Notes: a model not told the origin generated them from the sequence alone. A DNA stretch of 64,000 nucleotides from Corynebacterium sp. (GCF_022712275.1 NZ_JALAGU010000052.1:31047-95046), one strand, 5' to 3'; numbered from the stretch's first letter, positions 51,368 to 60,422 are shown. Numbers and translations are program-made.

Positions 51368-52984
51368 GTGCCTGTCCCCAGTCCCCACCACACCATCGAG
51401 ATCCCCGAGGTCAGCGTATTTGACCTGCTGTTCGCCGGGCTGACTCCCGAGGAAGAGGGCAGAGTCGCCGTCACGGACTCGTCCACCGGTTCGGTGACCA
51501 CCTACGGCGAACTCCGTGACCGGGTGGACGCCTTCGCCGGGGCTCTGGCCCACCGCGGACTCGGCGTCGGCGATGTCGTGGCCCTCCATGCCCCGAACTC
51601 CCTGGCCTTCGTCGTGGCCTTCCATGGGATCATGCGTGCCGGGGCGACAGTCACCACCGTCGGTGCCCTCGGCACCGCCCAGGACATCGCCAAGCAGGTC
51701 ACCGCGTCCGGGGCGTCCCTCATGCTCACCGTCGGTGCGCTCGGGACCGCCGGCGCTGAGGGAGCGGAGGAGGCGGGCCTCGACGAGGACGCCGTCATCG
51801 ACCTCGTCGATGAGGCGAACGGACTGGCGTCCCTGCTGGCGGAGGGGCATGCCGCGCCGGAGGTGGAGTTCGACCCGGCCACCCACATCGCGGTACTGCC
51901 GTTCTCCTCCGGCACGACGGGCGTCCCCAAGGGCGTGGAGCTCAGCCACCGGAACCTGGTCGCGAATATAGTCCAGTGCGGTCCGCTGCTCATGGCCAAC
52001 GGCCAGACGCCGGACTCCACGATCATGTGCGTGCTGCCGTTCTTCCACATCTACGGGATGAATGTGCTGCTCAACACCTCGATGTACAACCGGCTGCACA
52101 TCGTCACCATGCCGTCCTTCGACCTGCCGCGGTTCCTGGAACTGCACCAGGTCCACGACATCGACTTCACCTTCGTCGCTCCGCCGATCGCCGTGGTGCT
52201 GGCCAAGCACCCGCTGGTCGACCGGTACGACATCTCCTCGCTGACCACCGTGCTCTCCGGTGCGGCGGCGCTCGACGAGAAGCTCGCCGATGCGGTCCAG
52301 AAGCGGCTCGGGGTCGCTGTGCTCCAGGGTTTCGGGATGACCGAGGCGTCCCCGGTGACGCACGTCTCCACCCGTGGTGAGACTCCGCTGGCGTCCATCG
52401 GCCTGCCGGTCGCGAACACCGAGTGCAAGGTCGTTGACCTCACCGACGCGGACTTCGCCGAGATCCTGCCGCCGGGCAACGAGGGTGAGCGGTCCGAGGC
52501 CGGCGAGATGTGGATCCGTGGTCCGCAGGTCATGCTGGGCTACCTCAACAACGAGGAGGCCACCGAGGTCACGCTCATGCGCGACGGATGGCTGCGCACC
52601 GGCGACATCGTCCGGTACGACCACGAGGGCAACGTGTACGTCGTCGACCGGTCGAAGGAACTCATCAAGTACAAGGGCTACCAGGTCGCGCCGGCGGAAC
52701 TCGAGGCGCTGCTGATGTCCCACGAAGCCATCGCGGACGCCGCAGTGGTCGGCTACCGCAGGGAGTCTGACGGTGAGGAGGTGCCGCGGGCGTTCGTGGT
52801 GCCGCAGGTCGGGCTGGACGGCACTGTGCTGGAGATCGGCAAAGAGGAGCTGATGGTGTGGGTGGCCGAGCGGGTCGCCCCGTACAAGAAGATCCGGATG
52901 GTCGAGTTCACCGACGTCATCCCGAAGTCCGGTACCGGCAAGATCCTCCGCAAGGACCTGCGGGACGTGCCGGTGAGCGACTGA
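51368..52984 (+). CDS. Acyl-CoA synthetase / 4-coumarate-CoA-ligase-like AMP-binding enzyme
   Basis: 538 residues. GTG 51368 is chosen because GAGGAG lies 6 nt upstream; earlier in-frame starts (TTG 51293, GTG 51326) lack one. It activates a carboxylic acid with ATP and CoA. Motifs: P-loop LPFSSGTTGVPKG, FFHIYGMN, QGFGMTEASPV, LRTGDI and YKGYQVAPAELE, C-terminal lysine in KSGTGKILRKDL. The substrate pocket resembles 4-coumarate/medium-chain ligases. Alone on the plus strand downstream of the phosphatase; the decayed copy at 44915 is a paralogue. Confidence 0.93.
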   Translation: MPVPSPHHTIEIPEVSVFDLLFAGLTPEEEGRVAVTDSSTGSVTTYGELRDRVDAFAGALAHRGLGVGDVVALHAPNSLAFVVAFHGIMRAGATVTTVGALGTAQDIAKQVTASGASLMLTVGALGTAGAEGAEEAGLDEDAVIDLVDEANGLASLLAEGHAAPEVEFDPATHIAVLPFSSGTTGVPKGVELSHRNLVANIVQCGPLLMANGQTPDSTIMCVLPFFHIYGMNVLLNTSMYNRLHIVTMPSFDLPRFLELHQVHDIDFTFVAPPIAVVLAKHPLVDRYDISSLTTVLSGAAALDEKLADAVQKRLGVAVLQGFGMTEASPVTHVSTRGETPLASIGLPVANTECKVVDLTDADFAEILPPGNEGERSEAGEMWIRGPQVMLGYLNNEEATEVTLMRDGWLRTGDIVRYDHEGNVYVVDRSKELIKYKGYQVAPAELEALLMSHEAIADAAVVGYRRESDGEEVPRAFVVPQVGLDGTVLEIGKEELMVWVAERVAPYKKIRMVEFTDVIPKSGTGKILRKDLRDVPVSD

Positions 52985-53099
52985 TCATCCCGTTGGCCAC
53001 CCCCTGCTAGCCTGAGGAAATTTCCAGCGGAGTGGAAGGATAGTCGAAGAACTGGTCGCAACCGGAGCGTCCGGCGCGGACGTACACGACCAGACCCGT

Positions 53100-53280
53100 C
53101 ACCGTATGGCTCCGCCGCTCGACCTCGGTCGCCACTGCGGCCGTCACCGTGTGGGTGCTGGTCCGGTATCCGTCGATGCCGGACACGGTGCCCGTCCACT
53201 TCGGCACCGGCGGGGAGGCGGACGACCGGGGATCGAAGTCGACGATCCTGTGGCTGTCGCTGATCATGCTGGCGTGTATC
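53100..53280 (+). pseudogene. Remnant of a DUF1648 membrane protein
   Basis: In one forward frame, LVRYPSMPDTVPVHFGTGGEAD followed by SKSTILWLSLIMLA is the DUF1648 core (P-x-x-x-P-x-H-F-x-x-x-G-x-x-D-x-x-x-K), with a helix after it. No start codon with a ribosome site is found upstream, where a stop TAG lies at 53041. After about 53280 the reading becomes Ser/Thr/Pro-rich and unlike the family, so the rest is lost or frameshifted. From 52985 to 53600 no intact gene is seen. Confidence 0.6.
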
Positions 53281-53600
53281 GGTGGATGTCACCGACTTTC
53301 GTCGCGGTCAACACTCTCGTCTACGTCGTACCCGGTCTGGTCGTGCTCATCGGCGGCACCGTTGTGCCACACCAGGCCGTCATCCTGGATGAACCAGCCG
53401 GCACCGATACTGGTCCCGGGGGCCGACAAGGTGCCCGTGTCGACGCAGAGCAGTGGGGTGAAGGCGTCCTCCCGGCCCGGCAAGGGACTGTTGGGCAGTC
53501 GGCACAGGTCAGGTCGAGTTCACGCTTCCAGGACTTCGCGAGTACCTCCGGGACCATGCCGCGACTCTGGTGCGTTCATCTGATACGTAGCATCGTCGGC

Positions 53601-54146
53601 ATGACTGAGCAGGTTTCCCCGACGCCCCGCGTCCTCCCCGACGGTGCCGTGGTGCGCCCCGCACGCCCCGGCGACATCCCCGGCATCCTCGACTGCGTCC
53701 ACGCCCTCGCGGTCTACGAGAAGGAGCCGGACGCCGTCGAGAACACCGGGGCGATGCTCACCGACACCCTCTTCGGTGACGATCCGAAGGCGTTCGCGCA
53801 CGTCGTGGCGTCCGGAAACGGAGCCGACGGCACAGACGGCACAGACGAGGTCCGCGGCATCGCCCTGTGGTTCCTCTCCTACTCCACCTGGACCGGACGC
53901 CACGGCATCTGGTTGGAGGACCTCTATGTCCACCAGGAATACCGTGGACACGGCTACGGCACCGCGCTGCTCTCCGCACTCGCCGGAATCTGCGTCGACC
54001 GTGGCTACACCCGTCTGGAGTGGACGGTTCTCGACTGGAATGAACCGTCCATCGCCTTCTACCGGTCGATCGGTGCCACTCCGCAGGACGAATGGACGAC
54101 GCAGCGCCTCGTCGGCGAGAACCTCACTGCCCTGGCATCTCGCTGA
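53601..54146 (+). CDS. GNAT-family N-acetyltransferase (diamine acetyltransferase-like)
   Basis: 181 residues from ATG 53601. Acetyltransferase features: [28 protein letters not shown] (as in spermidine/diamine acetyltransferases), IALWFLSYSTWTGRHGIWLEDLYVHQEYRGHGYGTALL with the acetyl-CoA R/Q-G-x-G pattern, LEWTVLDWNEPSIAFYRSIGA near the C-terminus. It probably acetylates a polyamine or similar amine. The 3' end overlaps the convergent PAS gene by 23 nt. Confidence 0.87.
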   Translation: MTEQVSPTPRVLPDGAVVRPARPGDIPGILDCVHALAVYEKEPDAVENTGAMLTDTLFGDDPKAFAHVVASGNGADGTDGTDEVRGIALWFLSYSTWTGRHGIWLEDLYVHQEYRGHGYGTALLSALAGICVDRGYTRLEWTVLDWNEPSIAFYRSIGATPQDEWTTQRLVGENLTALASR

Positions 54147-54582
54147 CCTGCACCTCAAGCTCCCGGACCCGGCGTTTGAGCTCCCGCTCCTTCTCCCACC
54201 GTGCCGTGACGTCACGGAGTACGGCGGCCACACCCTCGACGCGCCCCTCGGCGTCCTTCAGCATGACGATGGAGAACTCCAGGGAGACGCGGGTCCCGTC
54301 CTTCCGGACGCCAGGGGCGGTCAACGGTTCCCGGCCGTACCTGGTCACACCGGTCTCCATGACCCGGCCCCAGCCGGTCCAGTGCGCACCCCGCAACTTC
54401 TCCGGGATGATGAGTTCCAGCGACTGCCCGACCGCGTCCTCTGCAGGCCAGCCGAACATGTCGACCGCGGCGTCGTTCCACAGGCGGATGGTCCCGGTGT
54501 GGTCGGCGTAGATCACCGCGTCCAGCGTGGAGCCGGTGATGATGCGCTCGGCGAGAGAGTCGGTGGGTGTCGTGTCGGACAT
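54124..54582 (-). CDS. PAS-domain protein
   Basis: 152 residues, almost all one PAS domain: IITGSTLDAVIYADHTGTIRLWNDAAVDMFGWPAEDAVGQSLELIIP, then FSIVMLKDAEGRVEGVAAVLRDVTARWEKE. No kinase, cyclase or other output domain, so it may sense a ligand or redox state and act by binding a partner. A short C-terminal coiled coil (KERELKRRVRELEVQVSEM) supports dimerisation. Confidence 0.85.
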   Translation of the reverse strand: MSDTTPTDSLAERIITGSTLDAVIYADHTGTIRLWNDAAVDMFGWPAEDAVGQSLELIIPEKLRGAHWTGWGRVMETGVTRYGREPLTAPGVRKDGTRVSLEFSIVMLKDAEGRVEGVAAVLRDVTARWEKERELKRRVRELEVQVSEMPGQ

Positions 54583-54677
54583 GGCGTCCTCCTGGGGTCT
54601 TCCGGCGCCGGTCAGGGCAGTCAGCAGTGGGTTCCGTCACACTCCACGCTACGCGCTGACCTGCCCCGGAACGACGA

Positions 54678-54705
54678 AGAACCCCACCTGAAGCGGTGGG
54701 GTTCT
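54678..54705 (-). terminator. Terminator of metE
   Basis: AGAACCCCACC (54678-54688), loop TGAAGC, GGTGGGGTTCT (54695-54705): perfect 11-bp stem, 13 nt after the metE stop. On the minus strand it is followed by TCTTCGTCGTT. It may also end transcription from the opposite side. Confidence 0.8.
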
Positions 54706-54717
54706 GTCGAACGGCCG

Positions 54718-57066
54718 TTACGCGTTGACGGACGCGCGGGCCTTCTGCGCGGCGGCGACGAGCACCTTCAGCGCGGCGGTGGTCTCTTCCCAGCCGCGGG
54801 TCTTCAGACCGCAGTCCGGGTTGACCCACAGCTGACGGGCCGGGACGGCCTCGAGGGCGTCGGCGAGCTGCTTGTCGACCTCGGCCTGCTCCGGGACGCG
54901 CGGGGAGTGGATGTCCCAGACGCCCGGGCCGACGGCCAGCTCGAAGCCGGAGTCCTTGAGGGCGTGCAGCACCTGCATGCCGTTACGGGAGGCCTCGATG
55001 GAGGTGACGTCGCCGTCCAGGTCCGCGATGGTGCCGATGAGCTCGTTGAATTCGGAGTAGCACATGTGGGTGTGGATCTGGGTGACGTCCTCGACGCCGG
55101 AGGTGGCCAGGCGGAAGGATCCGACGGACCACTCCAGGTAGTACGGCTGCTGTGCGCGGCGCAGCGGCAGCAGCTCACGCAGTGCGGCCTCGTCGACCTG
55201 GACGATCTTCGCGCCGGCGTCCACCAGGTCGTCGATCTCGTCGCGCAGGGCCAGGGCGACCTGGTCGGCGGTCTCGCCGAGCGGCTGGTCGTCGCGGACG
55301 AAGGCCCACGCCAACATGGTGACCGGACCGGTCAGCATGCCCTTGACGATCTTGTCGGTGAAGGACTGTGCGATCTTGAACCACTCGACGGTCATGGCCT
55401 TCGGGCGGGTGACGTCACCGAACAGGATCGGCGGGCGGACGCAACGGGAGCCGTAGGACTGTACCCACGCCAGGTCGGTGGAGTGGTAGCCCTCTAGCTG
55501 TTCGGAGAAGTACTGCACCATGTCGTTGCGCTCGGGCTCACCGTGGACGAGCACGTCGAGGCCCAGGGCCTCCTGACGATCGATGACGTCCCTGATCTCG
55601 GCGACCATCGCGTCGTGGTACTGCTCGGCGGAGTACTCACCGGAGCGCAGCTTGGCGCGGGCACCGCGGATCTCCGCGGTCTGCGGGAAGGAACCGATGG
55701 TGGTGGTCGGCAGCGGCGGGAGGTTCAGCTCGCGCTCCTGGACCTCTCGACGCTGGTCGAAGGGGTTGCGGTGGCGGTCGGCCTCGGTGATGGCGGCGGT
55801 GCGCTGACGCAGCGCGGCGTTGCGGGTGCGCTCCGAGTTCTTGCGGGACTCGACGGCCTTGTGGGCCTCGGCGACAGCGGCGTCGTCACCCTCGGATTCC
55901 TCGCCACGCAGGGCGCGGGACAGCAGGGCGACCTCGGCGATCTTCTCGGCACCGAAGGCGAGCCAGCTGCGCAGCTCGGAATCGTCGTCGAGGCTGGTCT
56001 CCTGGGCGAGGGAGTAGGGGACGTGCAGCAGGGATGCGCTGGTGGAGACACCGACCGGGCCGCGGGCGGCGAGGGCCTTGAGGGTCTCCAGGGCGCGGGC
56101 CAGGTCGGTACGCCAGATGTTGCGGCCGTCGACGACACCGGCGAGCAACTGCTCGGCACCGGTCCAGGACGGGAGCAGGTCGGCGTCGGCGATGTTGGTC
56201 TCGTCGGCCTGACGCTCATCGGTGCGGCCGGTGACCAGGTCCACACCGAAGGCGGCGATGCCGGTGCCGGTGAGGGTCTTGATGGCGAGGTCGCCGTCAC
56301 CGAAGTAGGTCTGCAGCAGGATGTCCAGGTCGGACGCGGCGGCGAGCCTCTCGTAGCCGACGCGGGTGCGGGCCAGCAGGTCAGCCTTGCGGTTCTCGTC
56401 GGTGTCGACATCGGTGACCAGGTAGGGCTCGTCGAACTGGACCCAGGCGGCACCGCGCTCGGCGATGCGGGGGAGCAGGCGGGCGTAGGCGTCGAAGACC
56501 TCTTCGAGGTGGGTCAGCGCGTCAGAGCCGTCGGTGGTGCGGGCCAGGGCCAGGTAGGTCAGCGGGCCGATGAGGACCGGGCGGGCGGCGGTGCCGCGGG
56601 TGACCTGGTCGGCGAGGTCGGCGAGCAGGGCGGCGTCATCGAGACGGAACTCGGTGTCCGCGGCCAGCTCGGGGACGATGTAGTGGTAGTTGGTGTCGAA
56701 CCACTTGGTCATGGCGGACGCCGGGAGCTCGGCGGTACCGCGGGCGGCGGCGAAGAGCCGGTCGACGAAGGCGGGCAGGCCGTCGTTGTCGTGGTCGTCG
56801 ATGTCGGCGACGCGGGTCGGCAGTGCGCCCAGCAGGGCGGAGGTGTCGAGCATGGCGTCGTAGAAGCTGCGGCCGATGGTCGGGACGGAGTCCAGGCCGG
56901 CGGTGGTGAGCTGGTCAGCCTGCTGGTTGACCAGCTGGGTGGCGACGGTGGCGAGGTTGCGCCCGGTGGAGGCGTCCTTCCAGTAGGTCTCCAGGGCCTT
57001 CTTGAGCTCGCGCTTCGGGCCGATGCGCGGAACCCCGGCGACGGTGGCGTTGATCTGTGCGGTCAC
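54718..57066 (-). CDS. metE: Cobalamin-independent methionine synthase
   Basis: 782 residues from GTG 57066, 6 nt after GAAGGA. Methylates homocysteine from methyltetrahydrofolate-polyglutamate. Seen: GVPRIGPKRELKKALETYWK at the N-terminus, the zinc ligands HMCYSEF (His-x-Cys) and NPDCGLKTRGWEE (second Cys), and REGxx-like DIHSPRVP. In-frame codons continue upstream for 80 residues without a stop, including ATG 57237 (His-rich MDPVTAACGL...), but that extension does not look like MetE. A McbR-like operator and long leader lie upstream. Confidence 0.95.
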   Translation of the reverse strand: MTAQINATVAGVPRIGPKRELKKALETYWKDASTGRNLATVATQLVNQQADQLTTAGLDSVPTIGRSFYDAMLDTSALLGALPTRVADIDDHDNDGLPAFVDRLFAAARGTAELPASAMTKWFDTNYHYIVPELAADTEFRLDDAALLADLADQVTRGTAARPVLIGPLTYLALARTTDGSDALTHLEEVFDAYARLLPRIAERGAAWVQFDEPYLVTDVDTDENRKADLLARTRVGYERLAAASDLDILLQTYFGDGDLAIKTLTGTGIAAFGVDLVTGRTDERQADETNIADADLLPSWTGAEQLLAGVVDGRNIWRTDLARALETLKALAARGPVGVSTSASLLHVPYSLAQETSLDDDSELRSWLAFGAEKIAEVALLSRALRGEESEGDDAAVAEAHKAVESRKNSERTRNAALRQRTAAITEADRHRNPFDQRREVQERELNLPPLPTTTIGSFPQTAEIRGARAKLRSGEYSAEQYHDAMVAEIRDVIDRQEALGLDVLVHGEPERNDMVQYFSEQLEGYHSTDLAWVQSYGSRCVRPPILFGDVTRPKAMTVEWFKIAQSFTDKIVKGMLTGPVTMLAWAFVRDDQPLGETADQVALALRDEIDDLVDAGAKIVQVDEAALRELLPLRRAQQPYYLEWSVGSFRLATSGVEDVTQIHTHMCYSEFNELIGTIADLDGDVTSIEASRNGMQVLHALKDSGFELAVGPGVWDIHSPRVPEQAEVDKQLADALEAVPARQLWVNPDCGLKTRGWEETTAALKVLVAAAQKARASVNA

Positions 57067-57139
57067 GTGTGATCCTTCACGATGTGGATGTACGGGTCTC
57101 GCCGTCGATACGTGAGTCACGTGCGTGCCGTGTCCGTGG

Positions 57140-57171
57140 ATGCCCACCCCCGGGCATGGAAAAGCCCCGGG
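57140..57171 (-). other. Overlapping, mutually exclusive hairpins in the metE leader
   Basis: ATGCCC (57140-57145) pairs with GGGCAT (57152-57157), while CCCGGGC (57149-57155) pairs with GCCCCGGG (57164-57171, one bulged C). The middle segment is shared, so only one stem can form at a time. It is in the transcribed leader of metE, about 75 nt before its start. No known riboswitch core was found. Confidence 0.35.
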
Positions 57172-57304
57172 AATGGTCTGGTGAAACAGGCCGCACGCTG
57201 CGGTAACAGGATCCATGGCGGGCCTGTCCGCAGGTTCCACCTCGTCCGGGGCTCCAGGAGGGGAACTCGACTCTCGTCGACTGCTTGGTGCCCAAGAGAA
57301 CCAG

Positions 57305-57320
57305 TAGACCGCTTGGTCTG
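57305..57320 (-). promoter_or_regulatory. McbR-type operator before metE
   Basis: TAGAC-CGCTTG-GTCTG on the plus strand, nine of ten positions of the McbR consensus TAGAC-N6-GTCTA. On the minus strand it directly follows TTGACA (57324-57319), so McbR would cover the -35 region of metE. McbR is the methionine/cysteine repressor of Corynebacterium; the family is known, this site is inferred. Confidence 0.72.
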
Positions 57321-57359
57321 TCAAGTTCGCCTGCCGCCCGTTCCTGAAAACTTCCGGGA

Positions 57360-57745
57360 AGGTACAGGTCAGCGGCGATTACGGTGAATTGACTTGACCG
57401 GTCCAGTGGGGTCGCGATCGTGAGGATCAGCGTGTCGCCGGGACGCAGGACGCGACAGTGGGAAAGCACAGTTCACCGTCACTGACGCAGGACGCCGCCC
57501 GCGCGAAGAACTCCTGCTCCGCCCGGTGCCGGATCTGCGGTGACTGCGCCAGGTACGTGCGTCCCGGTGTGGGGACGCCGCCGGTCACTCCCGCTCACAG
57601 GTCCTCCGGGGAAATCCTCCACGTCCAGGTGGTCCTGCCCGTCGGCGTCCGACACCAGCCGGTTGACGGATCCGGCGCACACCGTCCCGAAAGACCGTCG
57701 GTAGGCGTCGGAGACACCGTCCCATGAGGTCTTCTGCATCGGCAT
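57360..57745 (-). pseudogene. Remnant of a SAM-dependent methyltransferase
   Basis: On the minus strand from 57745: MQKTSWDGVSDAYRRSFG, then GQDHLDVEDFPGG, where a methyltransferase would read h-LDVGCGTG; the next piece, in another frame at about 57465-57430, is HCRVLRPGDTLILTIATPLD, the family's late strand motif. Several frameshifts separate the parts and the SAM motif is lost, so no product is expected. 57746-57893 holds no gene, only a perfect ACCAGGG/CCCTGGT stem near 57757. Confidence 0.5.
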
Positions 57746-57893
57746 GGGACCGGAGCTACCAGGGGCGCCGCCTTGCCCTGGTGGCCTGCACTCGGCAGAA
57801 TGAGCACGTCAACACCGAGCGCGGCGTCCCCGAGGTGACATAGGGGAGCGTCGCACCGGCGCCCTGCGCCGTGAAAACCCAGGAAGCCCACCC

Positions 57894-58652
57894 GTGCGCC
57901 CTCTGTCACGCCCCGTCCGCATCACGCTGATCAGCGTCAGCGTCGCCCTGTTCGTCATCACCTGGCTCTGGCTCGTCCTCAGTCAGCCGGACGACTCCGA
58001 CTTCGCCTCCGTCGCGGACTCCCGTTCCACCGCCATCGCCCTCGTCGGCTTCCTGGTCCCCACGCTTCTCTCCCTGGTCGCGGTGATCCCCACCCTGCCG
58101 GTGCGCACCCTGAGCATCATCCCCGTCGCCCTGGTGCTCAATATCGTCGTCGGCCAGGTCGTCGGCACCATGGGCCTGCCGCTGCCGCTCTACCTCGACT
58201 CCTTCGGCACGGTACTGGTCGCTGTCCTCGCCGGGCCCGCAGCGGGCCTGGCCACCGGCGGTCTGTCCTCGATCGTGTGGGGCGCGTTCAACCCGACGAT
58301 CATCTGCTTCGCCGCCGGCTACGCGATGATGGGCTTCGCCGTCGGCCTGGTCCGTCAGCTGTGGAAGTCCTCCTGGTGGAAGGTCGTCCTCGCCGGCCTG
58401 GTCCTCGGTTTCCTCTCCGGCCTGGTCTCCGCCCCGGTCGCGAACTTCATCTTCGGCGGCACCGCCGGCACCGGCACCGGCCTGCTGGTCTCCGGTTACG
58501 AGTCCCTCGGGTTCTCCAACACCACCGCCGTGTTCCTGCAGTCCTGGACCTCTGACCCGATCGACAAGGTCATCATCTTCCTGCTGGTCTTCGCGGTCTA
58601 CCGGGCCCTGCCGTTGCGCACCCGCCGCACCTTCGATCCGGCGGAAGCATGA
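57894..58652 (+). CDS. ECF transporter S component (substrate unknown)
   Basis: 252 residues from GTG 57894 (AGGAAG upstream). Six helices; N-terminal LSRPVRITLISVSVALFVITWLW, then the ECF S-component pattern LPLYLDSFGTVLVAVLAGPAAGLATGGLSSIVWG and CFAAGYAMMGFAVGLV. The S component binds the vitamin or precursor and docks on EcfT. No riboswitch giving the ligand is seen upstream. The stop overlaps EcfT by 4 nt; the ATPase gene follows after an OsmC gene and a broken HAD gene. Confidence 0.85.
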   Translation: MRPLSRPVRITLISVSVALFVITWLWLVLSQPDDSDFASVADSRSTAIALVGFLVPTLLSLVAVIPTLPVRTLSIIPVALVLNIVVGQVVGTMGLPLPLYLDSFGTVLVAVLAGPAAGLATGGLSSIVWGAFNPTIICFAAGYAMMGFAVGLVRQLWKSSWWKVVLAGLVLGFLSGLVSAPVANFIFGGTAGTGTGLLVSGYESLGFSNTTAVFLQSWTSDPIDKVIIFLLVFAVYRALPLRTRRTFDPAEA

Positions 58653-59302
58653 ACCCGCTCACTCCACTGACCGCCGCGATCTGCGCGGTCGCGGTGGTCA
58701 TGGTGGCCCACGAAACCGTGGTCAGCGGTGCCTTTCTGGCCGCGTCCGCGATGATCGCCCTCCTCGCAGGACGCCGCCACCGCCGCGCCCTGCTCGCCGC
58801 CCTGGTGATCTCGGTGCCTGCGACGGTCTCCTACGCCCTGATCTACGTCCCCTTCGCCGATGACGGTTGGGCCACCACCGGCGACCTCTCGCTGCGCTTT
58901 GCCGCGATGACGGTCTCCGGCCTGGTGCTGCTCTCCTTCGTCAATGCCGACGACCTCATGCGTGACCTGCAGCTGCGCATCCCTGCCCCGCTGGTCTACA
59001 TGGTCGGTTCCGTGGTTCGCCTGCTGCCCATGGCGCAGCAGCGTTGGCGGACGATCCGTCAGGTCCAGCTCAGCCGTGGTGTCCCGGACACCTGGCGTGC
59101 CCGCACGTCCTGCGTCCTCCCGCTGGTCGTCGGACTGGTGGTGGACGCCGGCAACCGCGCCCGACCACTGCAGCGCACCGGGATCGGCGCGACGGGGACA
59201 CGGACCGTGCTCGTGCCGGTCGCCGACCCGCCGGTCCAGCGTGTCGGCCGGTGGCTGCTCATCGTGGCGTCCGTGCTGGCCGCCGTCCTCGCTGTGATGT
59301 GA
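58649..59302 (+). CDS. ECF transporter transmembrane (EcfT) component
   Basis: 217 residues. Helices in the first half, then the cytoplasmic coupling region LPMAQQRWRTIRQVQLSRGV with the family's x-R-G motif. The second conserved region (GNRARPLQRTGI) is close to the ARxxR-type groove. It couples the S component to the ATPase. The Ser/Arg motif of EcfT (second ARG) is read as NRARPLQ, slightly unusual. Confidence 0.82.
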   Translation: MNPLTPLTAAICAVAVVMVAHETVVSGAFLAASAMIALLAGRRHRRALLAALVISVPATVSYALIYVPFADDGWATTGDLSLRFAAMTVSGLVLLSFVNADDLMRDLQLRIPAPLVYMVGSVVRLLPMAQQRWRTIRQVQLSRGVPDTWRARTSCVLPLVVGLVVDAGNRARPLQRTGIGATGTRTVLVPVADPPVQRVGRWLLIVASVLAAVLAVM

Positions 59303-59348
59303 CGGGTACCCTGGTCAGAGTACCTACCACCACAGAGGGAGACAGATC

Positions 59349-59771
59349 ATGGCAACTGTCAGCAAGGCCAGCGCACACTGGGAAGGCGACCTTTTCAACG
59401 GCTCCGGCCGCGCCAGCCTGGACACGTCGAAGACCGCAACCTTCGAGACCAGCTGGAAGGCCCGCACCGAGGCCGCCGGCGGCACCACCAACCCCGAGGA
59501 ACTGCTCGGCGCCGCTCTGGCGTCCTGCTACCTCATGCAGCTGTCCAACGGCCTCGCCGAGGACGGTCACCCTGCGGACACCCTCGACGCCCATGCCGCC
59601 GTGACCTTCGACCCGGACAAGGGCGGCATCACCGGCATCGTGCTCACCGTCAGCGGTGAAGTCCCCGGTCTCGACAACGACGCGCTCCGTGAGAAGGCCC
59701 GCTGGGCCAAGGAGACCTGCCCGGTCTCCAATGCACTGAAGGCCGTGCCCAAGGAGATCCGCTTCGGGTAG
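59349..59771 (+). CDS. OsmC-family peroxiredoxin
   Basis: 140 residues. Two cysteines in the standard positions: ALASCYLMQ near residue 59 and KETCPVSNAL near 124; ASAHWEGDLFNGSGRASLD at the N-terminus and NPEELLGAALASCY are typical of OsmC hydroperoxide reductases. It reduces organic hydroperoxides using lipoamide or thiols. ATG has GAGGGAG upstream. It sits between EcfT and the ATPase gene but is probably an insertion, not part of the transporter. Confidence 0.92.
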   Translation: MATVSKASAHWEGDLFNGSGRASLDTSKTATFETSWKARTEAAGGTTNPEELLGAALASCYLMQLSNGLAEDGHPADTLDAHAAVTFDPDKGGITGIVLTVSGEVPGLDNDALREKARWAKETCPVSNALKAVPKEIRFG

Positions 59772-59786
59772 GCCACTCCGGGTCGG

Positions 59787-60422
59787 CTACAGCAGTCGGG
59801 GGAGTTTCCCCGGCAACCGAGTCGATGACCGCCGTGGTCTGCTCCTGCACCTCGGCGGGCGACCAGGGGAAGGGGAATGACCGGTCGGCGACCGCATGCA
59901 TCGGCAGGTCATTCCAGGAATCCCCGAAGGTGAACAGCTCCACCGCAGTCCGGCCCCCTTCGACGCTCCGGCGGGGACGATGTCCACGAAGTTCTGGTTC
60001 ACCACGCGACCGACGTCGAGGGTCTCGGAGATCCAGTCCCGGATGCCGAGCTTCAGCCGCTCATTGTCCGGCACCCGCACCGGGACGCCGATGAACTCGT
60101 GCCCGGGGATGGAGAAGGGATCCATGTCCCGGAAATCCTTGAGCACCGGGGAGGCTGTCTCGTGGGGGATCGTCGAACTGAACCGGATATCCCGGTCCCC
60201 GGGCATCGTGCCGTACACGGCGATCCCGTCGCCCCGGGATAGCCGGTCGACAATCTGCCGGACATTGTCGGTGCCCAGCAAGTCCCGGTGCAGGACATCC
60301 TACTCACGGCCCGTGACCACCGCTCCGGTGTAGAGCACCGGGTAGTCGGCGGCGAGGGTGTCTTAGGCGATGCCGTCGTCGAACAGGAGCGTCCCGTCGA
60401 TGTCGAATGCGGCGATCTTCAC
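59787..60422 (-). pseudogene. HAD-family hydrolase gene with two stops and a frameshift
   Basis: Reading minus from GTG 60422: VKIAAFDIDGTLLFDDGIA is a normal HAD start (D-x-D-G-T), but TAA at 60365-60363 and TAG at 60302-60300 follow in the same frame. The frame continues as DVLHRDLLGTDN, PHETASPVLKDF and VDIVPAGASKG. Near 59960 it shifts, and the last motif FGDSWNDLPMHAVADRS (GD-x-x-ND) is in another frame. Cof-type sugar phosphatases have exactly these parts. The gene is dead. Confidence 0.9.

Noticed and set aside
53289..53560. Minus-strand open frames between the synthetase and GNAT genes
   Set aside because: No start with a ribosome site and no recognised domain; the plus-strand DUF1648 match is the only supportable signal.
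57067..57304. T-box, SAM or cobalamin riboswitch in the metE leader
   Set aside because: Only a GGTGGAACC resemblance to a T-box exists; there is no stem I, no S-box core and no B12 box.
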